Below are positions 16,778 through 23,211 of a DNA stretch of 34,766 nt, one piece after another. The first letter of the stretch is position 1, and each line of letters starts with the position of its first letter. The stretch is from Deltaproteobacteria bacterium (GTDB lineage: Bacteria > Desulfobacterota > Desulfobulbia > Desulfobulbales > VMSU01), in NCBI GenBank assembly GCA_021782655.1, contig JAJXUT010000019.1, positions 1-34,766 on the forward strand. Direction: 5' to 3'. The notes under the pieces were generated by a model. It searched no databases. It was not told the DNA's origin and saw only the letters and a program-made list of their open reading frames with translations. Position numbers and translations under genes: made by a program.

Positions 16778-17279
16778 ATTTTACTGGACGATTTTTTATA
16801 TCAACCTGTTTACGGTCGGCGGGGGATACGTCATGCTTCCTCTGCTGCAACGCGAGGTTGTCGATCATTATCACTGGCTGGGCAACAAGGAGTTTGCCAA
16901 TAGCATTGCCATTGGTCAGGTTACGCCTGGCCCGTTCACCATCATGAATGTATTTATTGGTTACAAGATATTTGGGTTGGGTGGTGCTTTCGGCGCACTT
17001 GTCTTTTCATATTTGCCTTCAATCATAATTGTTACAATTGCCAGCCACTATTATTTTAAGTTTAAGCACTCATGGATTGTAAAGGCGAGCTTTAAAGGCA
17101 TTAGGCCAGCCGTTATCGGCCTTCTTGCCGCCGTCGCGATCAGCTTGGGTAAAACGTCCATAGCAGATCTTCCTGCGGGATTGATCGCGGCCGGCGGGTT
17201 TGCACTGCTGGTGTTTACCAAGATGCAACCGACGTTGGTGATACTGGCCTCAGGCGTGGCCGGAGCGATTATCTATTGA
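16764..17279 (+). CDS. chrA: Chromate transporter, short CHR protein 2
   Basis: Second half of the CHR pair, 171 residues, with FTVGGGYVMLPLLQREVV near the start, the paralogous motif FANSIAIGQVTPGPFTIMNVFIGY at about 46-69 and several membrane segments afterwards. The two halves are homologous to each other and would pack in opposite topology, as known for short CHR pairs. Its ATG at 16764 lies inside the first gene and has AGGAGA about nine bases upstream. The gene is clearly more AT-rich than hemB or the genes from 24 kb on. A remnant of the family 1 repeat begins 12 bases after its stop. Confidence 0.88.
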   Translation: MEIIKFYWTIFYINLFTVGGGYVMLPLLQREVVDHYHWLGNKEFANSIAIGQVTPGPFTIMNVFIGYKIFGLGGAFGALVFSYLPSIIIVTIASHYYFKFKHSWIVKASFKGIRPAVIGLLAAVAISLGKTSIADLPAGLIAAGGFALLVFTKMQPTLVILASGVAGAIIY

Positions 17280-17290
17280 TGGCGTGTCGG

Positions 17291-17330
17291 TCATTTTGCT
17301 TAGCCATCGGCTTCTTTCTGCGATAACGCC
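17291..17330 (-). repeat. Family 1 element, end fragment (copy E)
   Basis: About 40 bases matching one end of the family 1 element: TTTGCTTAGCCATCGGCT (from 17295) is nearly identical to the complement of the left end of copy B, followed by a degraded version of the terminal repeat (TTTCTGCGATAACGCC). It is in opposite orientation to copy B, so the two ends face each other across the chrA pair. Confidence 0.65.
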
Positions 17331-17430
17331 AAGGGTATCCTGCGACGGTCACTGAACTTTGCCGCGACTAGCGCAATGCTGCTTCCGGAGGTCAGGTTGA
17401 CCCAATTGTTGGGGTGAAGGCAGCCATGAT

Positions 17431-18144
17431 TTACTCGAATTCCTTAAAAAATTCCTTGTCTTCAGGGGAAACCTTTTTTTCTATCTGCACAGTAATGCGA
17501 TCAACGGCAACCACGTCAAGGTGGCCTTTCGGGTAGTAATCAACTTCTTTAGATTGGCCGGGTTTCAAATCGCTCACCGTAATACTTGGTGCCCTGGACC
17601 ATCCGACTTCTTTCCCTTTGCTATAGCGGTTTGTACGAACTGTCAGGACTGGCAATACGATTTTAGAGGCGTTCGTGACTCGGAGACGCACAAAATCGGC
17701 ATACGGAAACTCAGCCCCTTGCCTTTTCGATGTATCAAATGAAAGGACTTCAATTTTGTATTTAGACCTTGCTTCGTGAACTTGTTTATCGGTGAGACGA
17801 GTAACGGGAAGCGAAGCGTTAGAAGCCGTTTTTTGCTGAGGAGATGTTGATATTTGAATGAGCCTGTACGGGCCTGGATCAGTTGTGCGAGCAAACGTCA
17901 AAGAAAAAACTTTTCCTTCAATGTTGTAGTGGTGCGTAACTGAGAGACTTTGAGGGTTACTAGGGTCTGGCACAACGTCCTTACTTTTTGAGTCAGCAGG
18001 TTTTAATGTTTCGAAAATATTGTCTGCGATATCTCCAAGTCTGAAGGTCTTTCCACGAACGGTAATTGAGGATGTTTCAGCACAAATCGCTTGAGAGGCG
18101 AATAGCATGAAGACGAAAATCAGAAGAATCGTTTTTTGTTTCAC
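17431..18144 (-). CDS. Secreted protein of unknown function, AT-rich
   Basis: I do not recognise this gene. The product is 237 residues with a classical signal peptide (KTILLIFVFMLFASQAICA, cleavage likely after the final A). The mature part is soluble-looking, with RGKTFRLGDIADNIFETL, a middle linker (SPQQKTASNAS) and a C-terminal half with beta-strand character, including VRLRVTNASKIVLPVLTVRTN and a PKGHLDVVAVDRITVQIE run that resembles an immunoglobulin-like or FxLYD-type fold. That resemblance is weak. GTG 18144 has GGAGG at 18154-18150, while the in-frame TTG at 18156 overlaps that site, so GTG is preferred. Its AT content is much higher than the flanking genes, suggesting recent acquisition. 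It is divergent from the DsrE-like gene. Confidence 0.7.
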   Translation of the reverse strand: MKQKTILLIFVFMLFASQAICAETSSITVRGKTFRLGDIADNIFETLKPADSKSKDVVPDPSNPQSLSVTHHYNIEGKVFSLTFARTTDPGPYRLIQISTSPQQKTASNASLPVTRLTDKQVHEARSKYKIEVLSFDTSKRQGAEFPYADFVRLRVTNASKIVLPVLTVRTNRYSKGKEVGWSRAPSITVSDLKPGQSKEVDYYPKGHLDVVAVDRITVQIEKKVSPEDKEFFKEFE

Positions 18145-18214
18145 TTGAACCTCCAATGACGGGGGGAATGAACCCCAACATTAATTTTATTATCAACCAC
18201 CAAGGGAGGATTAC

Positions 18215-18574
18215 ATGACCGATAAGGTGACCATTGTGCTGTCCTGCGGCACCGACAACCCCAACCGCTCAACCAGGGGGTTACACCTGGCCAAGGTGGC
18301 CAAGGAGCGGGGCAGGGAGGTGACGGTGTTTCTGCTCGACGAGGCGGTGTACATCGCAAAGAAAGGGATCGCCGACCACCTGAAGGCGGCGACCGGGGAC
18401 GGGGCCGACGACCTGCTTGCCTATCTCCAGGAGTTCGGGGTGCCGATCATCGCCTGCACCCCCTTCGCCAGATCGCGGCAGATCGGCGAGGCCGACCTTA
18501 TCCGGGGGGCGCGGATGGGCAGCGCCGCCGAGTTGATCGAGCTTGCCTGCGACAGCGCGGTGATCAGCCTCTAA
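18215..18574 (+). CDS. DsrE-like small sulfur-related protein
   Basis: A 119-residue cytoplasmic protein of the DsrE/DsrF-like fold, whose members carry sulfur on a conserved cysteine. It opens with VTIVLSCGTDNPNRSTRGLHLAK, then VTVFLLDEAVYIAKKG and the block VPIIACTPFARSRQI with C81, the probable active cysteine; C11 is a second candidate. The ATG follows GGGAGG with good spacing. Most DsrE-fold homologues of this type occur in sulfur-metabolising anaerobes, but no dsr gene is adjacent. It ends 26 bases from the convergent CHAP gene. Sulfurtransferase activity is inferred from the fold. Confidence 0.75.
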   Translation: MTDKVTIVLSCGTDNPNRSTRGLHLAKVAKERGREVTVFLLDEAVYIAKKGIADHLKAATGDGADDLLAYLQEFGVPIIACTPFARSRQIGEADLIRGARMGSAAELIELACDSAVISL

Positions 18575-18600
18575 AGCCCAGCCTCGGACGGGGAGGGGGG

Positions 18601-19320
18601 TCACTGTTCGATGAATCCCGCCACCTTCAGATCCTGGCCCCAGGCCCGCCAGGCCCCGGAGGAGATGTCAAGGGTCATGGCGGAGCCGTCGTAGAGGGCC
18701 GCGATGTCGTTCTCCATGCTGCACCGGCGGTCGTAGTTGGTGTGGCTGAAGGTGATTCGGTAGCGCGAGTGGCCGAGCGGCTTGGCCGTCTCTACGTAGG
18801 CCACATGCCCGGTGGGCATCCCGTGCCGGGTGTTGGCCCCCAGGATGAGGACGCTGCCGGACGTAGGCTCGTTTGAGACCTTGCCCAGCTTACGCTCGGA
18901 GGCAAACCAGGTCAGCGGCCCGTTTTCGTGCCCGGTGCGCGAACGCATGATGCCGCTGCGCTCGCGGGCGTAGGTCAGGCTCTGGGGCTCGCAGCGGCCG
19001 CGGGCGGATGACACCGGGTGCCGTTCCCAGCCATTGCTATGCCGGGCGGCGGTTGGGTGATGATGTCTCTTGGCCGCGGTCTTAGCGGGCCGCTTGGTCT
19101 TGGCCGGATGGTGGGGCTTGGTCGCCTTGGCCTTCTTCGCCGGCCCGGCCTTGTGCCTCTTTATGGCCTTTTTATTTTTATGTTTCCCGGCCTCTGTCTT
19201 CTGCCCTCTGCCCTCTGCCCTCTGCTCCCCCCTGGCCGTCTGGCCGCCGCCCAAGCCCAAGCCGCACACCATCGCCAAGATCACGGTCAGCAGCAACGTC
19301 AACCTTATCTGTCTGGTCAT
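18601..19320 (-). CDS. Exported CHAP-domain protein with Lys/His-rich linker
   Basis: Predicted secreted cysteine peptidase or amidase of 239 residues. A signal peptide (MTRQIRLTLLLTVILAMVCG and following) leads into a very basic low-complexity linker at about 30-100, rich in K, H, A and P, suited to binding peptidoglycan, teichoic polymers or DNA. The CHAP-like domain follows: C110 in RGRCEPQSLTYARERSG as nucleophile, SVLILGANTRHGMPTGHVAYVE with H172 as base, and FSHTNYDRRCSMEND. A second start 12 codons upstream lacks a ribosome site; ATG 19320 has GAGGGAG. Codons just after the signal peptide consist of heptamer repeats (19194-19228). Cell-wall hydrolysis is inferred from the domain; the fold match is fairly good. 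Confidence 0.75.
   Translation of the reverse strand: MTRQIRLTLLLTVILAMVCGLGLGGGQTARGEQRAEGRGQKTEAGKHKNKKAIKRHKAGPAKKAKATKPHHPAKTKRPAKTAAKRHHHPTAARHSNGWERHPVSSARGRCEPQSLTYARERSGIMRSRTGHENGPLTWFASERKLGKVSNEPTSGSVLILGANTRHGMPTGHVAYVETAKPLGHSRYRITFSHTNYDRRCSMENDIAALYDGSAMTLDISSGAWRAWGQDLKVAGFIEQ
19194..19228 (-). repeat. Tandem heptamer repeat inside the CHAP gene
   Basis: On the plus strand the units are CTGTCTT, then CTGCCCT three times, then CTGCTCC: three perfect and two imperfect 7-base units in a row. Because 7 is not a multiple of 3, gain or loss of one unit would shift the reading frame between signal peptide and CHAP domain. Confidence 0.85.
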
Positions 19321-19392
19321 CTTGTCTCCCTCTTTTGTTGTGAGTTGTTTCGCCATTGTTTGTCTAGGGTTGCAATCGCCGCCTAGGATGCA

Positions 19393-20562
19393 TCATCCGA
19401 CCCAATAATAGTTGATATGGCGGATGATAAAGAAAAACTGCAAGACAATCATTATCCCCATCAGGCACCAGAAGGCAAACTTCCGTCTCGGGTGGGCCAG
19501 GAAGGCCCCGTAGGCGGTGAAGACGGGAAAGAGCGGCGCCATGTAGCGGGTGTAGGACATGAACGAGGTGGTGATGGCCGGCACCAGTGCCGCTGGCAGG
19601 ACGTAGATGAATCCCGGCGTATCGTTTTTGCACATGAAAAACAGGCTGACGATCACCATCACGAACCAAAGCCGGTCGATGGGCGAGGACATGAAGGTAT
19701 GCCCGTACTGGATGGAGAAAAAATTGTTTATCAACAGCAAGGGGCTAAACAGCTTGGCGATTGATACCTGGGCGATATAGCTGCCCTGGGCCTCGAAACC
19801 GGCAAAGGCATTTCCGGTTGACAGGTACATGATCATAAAGTAGCAGCCAAAGCCTATGGCCGGAACGCAGGCAAGGGGAAGATACCTAAAGCGTATCTTT
19901 CTGGCCCGCCAATCATTCCAGATGGACAAGGCAAGGGGAAGGGCGATGAAGATGCCTATCGCCCTGGTCAAAGGGCACAGCAGACCTAAAATGGCGGCGG
20001 CGACATAGCACCGTTTTCTGAGGGCGGCGTAGAAGCAGACGGTGAGCAGGAGAAAGAGGGATTCGGAGTAGGCCAGGCAGTAGAAGAGCGCCCCTGGAAA
20101 GGCGAGGCAGAGGGCCAGGGACAGGTCGGCCACCCGCCTGCCGTGCTCCCCGGCCACCAGACGATGGTAGATGGCAAGGGCGGCGAGCGAGAAGAGGTTG
20201 CTCAAGAGGAAGGCGGAGAGGAGCGAGTCGCCAACCAGAAGGCGTCCCATCCGGATGAGAAAGGGCCAGAGCGGATACATGGCATCGGCCATCTGCCCCG
20301 GCTGGTAACCGGCCTCGCTCAGATAGAGGTACTGGTTGACGTCCCAGGTCTTGAGCATGTTGAACCACAGGGAGCCCTGCCCCGGCGGCCAGTGGAAATT
20401 GGCCGCCACCGAGCCCCAGTTAAACATGGGCGGCAGCAGGATGACGCTCAGGAAGCCGGTAATAAACACCAGCAACTTGGCCGCCAGGATGGCGAGGACG
20501 ACCGTTGACAGCCGGTATTGGTTGCAATCAGGAGATGGCGGGCTGGGCGGGGTAGGTGGCAT
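19393..20562 (-). CDS. PIG-V/Gpi18-like integral membrane glycosyltransferase
   Basis: A 389-residue polytopic protein with about nine to ten hydrophobic spans. It resembles bacterial members of the PIG-V (GPI mannosyltransferase II) group, which use polyprenyl-phosphate sugars: WDVNQYLYLSEAGY near residue 73-86 carries the WD pair in the first outside loop, followed by MYPLWPFLIR, AYSESLFLLL and LTRAIGIFIALPLAL. The N-terminal 16 residues are proline-rich. There is no convincing Shine-Dalgarno at ATG 20562; the leader is A/C-rich. The acceptor is unknown; no polysaccharide cluster is adjacent. The overall class is reasonably secure, the sugar and product are not. Confidence 0.75.
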   Translation of the reverse strand: MPPTPPSPPSPDCNQYRLSTVVLAILAAKLLVFITGFLSVILLPPMFNWGSVAANFHWPPGQGSLWFNMLKTWDVNQYLYLSEAGYQPGQMADAMYPLWPFLIRMGRLLVGDSLLSAFLLSNLFSLAALAIYHRLVAGEHGRRVADLSLALCLAFPGALFYCLAYSESLFLLLTVCFYAALRKRCYVAAAILGLLCPLTRAIGIFIALPLALSIWNDWRARKIRFRYLPLACVPAIGFGCYFMIMYLSTGNAFAGFEAQGSYIAQVSIAKLFSPLLLINNFFSIQYGHTFMSSPIDRLWFVMVIVSLFFMCKNDTPGFIYVLPAALVPAITTSFMSYTRYMAPLFPVFTAYGAFLAHPRRKFAFWCLMGIMIVLQFFFIIRHINYYWVG

Positions 20563-20923
20563 GTTAGGGATTGGTAGTTGGCGGTATCCAAGCTAATAGT
20601 GCCGCATATCCGCCAATAAGTGGCGTGTAGCTTAATACCGTAAAGTTTGAAAACATATATTGCTCGAACTCAATATGAGGGTGTGTATGATTTGTAAGAT
20701 ACCAGAAAAAATTTGCTTTTCTTTCTTTAAGAAATGGCTTTAATTTTGGTATATCTTGTTTTGTCTATAAGCCAATAGCTACTCTATTTTTTTGCATTGT
20801 TAAATTGGTATGAATTTACATAGTGCATCCTAATTAAATCAATGTGACCATCATTACTGATGGTTATGTCAAATTAACAATGCCCATTACAGTTTTTGCT
20901 AATCTTTATATGGTGTTCTTGGC
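20563..20923. other. AT-rich gene-free island
   Basis: About 360 bases without a credible gene. From about 20640 to 20920 the sequence is strikingly AT-rich, roughly 70 percent by eye, against GC-rich surroundings. It must hold the promoter of the membrane glycosyltransferase (minus) and the 3' end of the binding-protein transcript. Structures seen: a hairpin at 20847-20864 and a larger loose inverted repeat around 20695-20758 (AGATACCA against TGGTATATCT). I see no tRNA, attachment site or small ORF with a ribosome site. Confidence 0.6.
20847..20864 (-). terminator. Hairpin downstream of the binding-protein gene
   Basis: ACCATCA (20847-20853) and TGATGGT (20858-20864) are perfect 7-base inverted repeats. 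On the minus-strand RNA the loop is GUAA, a stable GNRA tetraloop. It lies about 60 bases after the binding-protein stop in an AT-rich context. There is no continuous U-run, so it may be a weak terminator, a 3'-end-protecting stem or an operator-like dyad. Confidence 0.45.
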
Positions 20924-22048
20924 TCACTGTACCTCCTGATACGCCCCGTTCTTCACCACGTACATGGCAAATCCCACCCCCAGGGCGTCGCCGCGTTCGT
21001 CGAAGCGAATGGAGCCCAGGGGCGTATCGACGGGGGCGTTGCGCAGGGTCTTGACCAGGGCGTCGAAGTCGGTGGAGCCCGCCTTGTCGATGGCGTTGAA
21101 GGCGGCCAGGGTGGCAGCGTAGGCGTTTAGGTAGAAGGCCCCCGGTTCCACCCCGTACTCCTTCTTGTAGGAGTCGATGGCGATCTTGGTCATGGGGTTC
21201 TTCGAGGTGTCTTGGGGGCCGCTGGCGTACACCCCCTCGGCGTAGGGGCCGGCCACCTTGATGAAGGTGTCGTCCTTGACCCCGTCGTCGGAGATGAAGG
21301 CCGTCTGCATCCCCCGTTTGCGCATCTGGGTCACGATCTTGGAGGCCTCGGGGTGATAGCCGCCGAAGATCACCCCATCGGCGTCGGCATGCTTGATCTT
21401 CTGGACGATGGCCGAGTAGTCCACCGCCCCCGGCGTCACCCCTTCGAAGAGGACGAGCTTGGCGGGGCCGGCCTCGACGAAGCGCTTGGCGAACTCGGCC
21501 AGCCCCTTGCCGTAGTCGCCCTTGTCGTGGATCACCGCCAGGCGCTTTAATCCCAGTTTTTTAACCGCGAAATCGACCTCCTGCCGGGCCTGGGTGTCGT
21601 CAGAGGCAATGGTGCGGAAGAAGTTCGGATACTTGCCGTTTTGGGTCAGATCGGGGTTAGTGGCCGAGGGGGAGATCACCACCTTCCTGGCGTCCTTGTA
21701 GATCCCCAGGGCGGCCCGGGTGGCGCCGCTGCAGATGGGGCCGATCACCAGATCGACGTGGTCGGAGACGAGCTTGGTGGCGACGTTGGCGGCGATCTCC
21801 GGCTTGCAGACGTCGTCCTGGGCCAGGACCTCGATTTGACGGCCCAAGACCCCGCCCTTGGCGTTGGCCTCCTTGGCCAGCATCCGAACGGCGTTTAAGG
21901 TGGGGATGCCGTAGGAGGCGAGGTCGCCGCTTTCCGGCCCGGCCACCCCGATGCGAATCGGCTCTGCGGCCCACAGGGTGGAGGCTGACAGGTAGAGGCA
22001 CAGGATCAGGGCTAGGCAGGCGAGTCGCGAGAGACGGGAGGGGCGCAT
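20924..22048 (-). CDS. Branched-chain amino-acid-type ABC transporter substrate-binding protein
   Basis: Periplasmic binding protein of the LivJ/LivK (type I) family, 374 residues. A signal peptide (LACLALILCLYLSASTLWAA) precedes the mature start EPIRIGVAGPESGDLASYG. Family motifs follow: GGVLGRQIEVLAQDD, the DLVIGPICSGAT loop, VVISPSATNPDL, FFRTIASDD, VIHDKGDYGKGL and the late AYAATLAAFNAID. An in-frame GTG at 22063 precedes ATG 22048, but GAGGAA is best placed for the latter. A textbook sigma-70 promoter lies at 22099-22127. No permease or ATPase gene is next to it, so it either serves a transporter elsewhere or a sensor. Ligand (leucine-type amino acid, amide or other) cannot be read from sequence alone. 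Confidence 0.9.
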   Translation of the reverse strand: MRPSRLSRLACLALILCLYLSASTLWAAEPIRIGVAGPESGDLASYGIPTLNAVRMLAKEANAKGGVLGRQIEVLAQDDVCKPEIAANVATKLVSDHVDLVIGPICSGATRAALGIYKDARKVVISPSATNPDLTQNGKYPNFFRTIASDDTQARQEVDFAVKKLGLKRLAVIHDKGDYGKGLAEFAKRFVEAGPAKLVLFEGVTPGAVDYSAIVQKIKHADADGVIFGGYHPEASKIVTQMRKRGMQTAFISDDGVKDDTFIKVAGPYAEGVYASGPQDTSKNPMTKIAIDSYKKEYGVEPGAFYLNAYAATLAAFNAIDKAGSTDFDALVKTLRNAPVDTPLGSIRFDERGDALGVGFAMYVVKNGAYQEVQ

Positions 22049-22098
22049 GTCGGGGTTCCTCACGGGGTTGAGTTGGAATTACGCTTGCGGGTTGAATT

Positions 22099-22127
22099 TT
22101 TATACTAGGAGCCGGGGCTGGAGTCAA
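22099..22127 (-). promoter_or_regulatory. Sigma-70 promoter of the binding-protein gene
   Basis: On the minus strand TTGACT (22127-22122) and TATAAA (22104-22099) are separated by exactly 17 bases. The start would fall near 22092, giving a leader of roughly 45 bases to ATG 22048. Confidence 0.7.
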
Positions 22128-22192
22128 GCGGCGATGGCGTCCGCTCGGGCCGGAATCCCGTTGAAGTCGGGGCGGTGACGTGCTAATGTTTT

Positions 22193-22297
22193 GCAATCGT
22201 TCAGCCGCACCATCTGCTTTGTCATCGGCCCGCCCGCATGCCAGGTGTATAGCGTGCAGGCCTCTTTCGCGCACCTGCGGCACTGCTGAACGGTTAC
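22193..22297 (+). repeat. Palindromic element, family 2, copy 1
   Basis: About 105 bases bounded by CGTTCAGC (22198-22205) and its complement GCTGAACG (22285-22292). Inner complementary blocks include GGCC on each side and GCATGC against GCGTGC around a central loop, so the element folds into one long interrupted hairpin. It is about 85-90 percent alike by eye to copy 2 and in the same orientation. It ends about 45 bases before the amidotransferase start. No transposase is encoded. Confidence 0.85.
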
Positions 22298-22342
22298 CTA
22301 AAAAAACAAGCCTCGCGGCGACGGTATAAGGAGGGGATGATG

Positions 22343-23053
22343 ATGCGGATTTGCGCCTTGCAGCATGTGGCCTTTGAGGGGGTGGGAAGCATCGCCGATT
22401 GGTCCCGGGCGCGGGGGGGCGAGATCGTCCGCCGCCTATTGTTCGCCGGGGAGGCGTTGCCGGGGCTTGATTCGTTCGACTGCCTGGTGGTGATGGGCGG
22501 GCCGATGAATATCTACGAGGAGGAGCGTTATCCCTGGCTGCGAGAGGAGAAGGCCTTTATTGGGCGGGCGGTGGCGGCGGGCAAGGCGGCGCTGGGGATC
22601 TGCCTTGGCGCCCAACTGATCGCCGATGTCCTGGGCGGACGAGTGGTGCGCAACCGCGAGCGGGAGATTGGCTGGTTCCCGCTTTTCGTTATCCATCCTT
22701 GGGCTAGGGGGATCATCCCGGAGGCGGCCCCGGTGATGCACTGGCACGGAGACACCTTCCTGATCCCGCCGGGCGCGGAGCGGCTGGCCAAGAGCGAGGC
22801 CTGCCAGAACCAGGGGTTCATCTTCCGGGAGCGGGTGATCGGTCTTCAGTTCCATCTGGAGACCACCCCGGAGAGCCTGGCCGCCTTAATCGAGCACGGC
22901 GCCGAGGATTTCAGTCCCCCGGGGCCTTACGTCCAGGGTCCGGGGGAGATGCTTGGGCTTGCCAGCCCCGGACGTTTTGCGGCCATCAACGCCATGATGG
23001 CCGCCATACTCGACCGCTTGGCCGCCGTGTCCGAGGGCCTGGCCATTCCGTAG
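22343..23053 (+). CDS. Class I glutamine amidotransferase (GMP synthase-like)
   Basis: A stand-alone amidotransferase of 236 residues. The catalytic triad is visible: C87 in GICLGAQL, H171 and E173 in GLQFHLETTPE. MGGPMNIYEEERYPWL and the conserved MHWHGDTF also mark this GuaA-amidotransferase-like group, often annotated as type 1 GATase. No synthetase domain is attached, and no partner gene is adjacent, so the acceptor of the ammonia or the gamma-glutamyl bond cleaved is unknown. Three ATG codons occur in a row (22337, 22340, 22343); AGGAGG at 22329-22334 gives the best spacing, eight bases, to the third. Family 2 repeats lie on both sides, copy 2 starting at the stop codon. Confidence 0.88.
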   Translation: MRICALQHVAFEGVGSIADWSRARGGEIVRRLLFAGEALPGLDSFDCLVVMGGPMNIYEEERYPWLREEKAFIGRAVAAGKAALGICLGAQLIADVLGGRVVRNREREIGWFPLFVIHPWARGIIPEAAPVMHWHGDTFLIPPGAERLAKSEACQNQGFIFRERVIGLQFHLETTPESLAALIEHGAEDFSPPGPYVQGPGEMLGLASPGRFAAINAMMAAILDRLAAVSEGLAIP

Positions 23054-23159
23054 TAATCTTTCAGCAGCACCGCATCTGCTTTATCATCGGCCTGCCCGCA
23101 TACCAAATGTATAGCGTGCAGGCCTCGTTCGCGCATCTGCGGCACTGCTGAACGGTTAC
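23054..23159 (+). repeat. Palindromic element, family 2, copy 2
   Basis: About 106 bases beginning right after the amidotransferase stop. TTTCAGCAG near the left end pairs with CTGCTGAACG near the right; GGCCTGC pairs with GCAGGCC, and GCATAC with GTATAGC around a CAAAT loop. It is a direct repeat of copy 1 at 22193-22297. The arrangement makes it a natural 3' hairpin for the gene's transcript, though no T-run follows. Confidence 0.85.
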
Positions 23160-23211
23160 ATTCCAAACCCGGCCTCCGCTGGGTAGATGGTGTTTGCCAG
23201 GGCCTAGGAAT

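Noticed and set aside
19194-19228. Heptamer run as a CRISPR-like or other spaced array
   Set aside because: The units are contiguous without spacers and lie inside a coding frame.
22193-23159. Family 2 elements as coding sequence (a conserved minus-strand frame resembling MRERGLHAIHL)
   Set aside because: The frame is open only because the copies are nearly identical; it lacks a start, ribosome site and known homology, and the palindromic structure explains the conservation.
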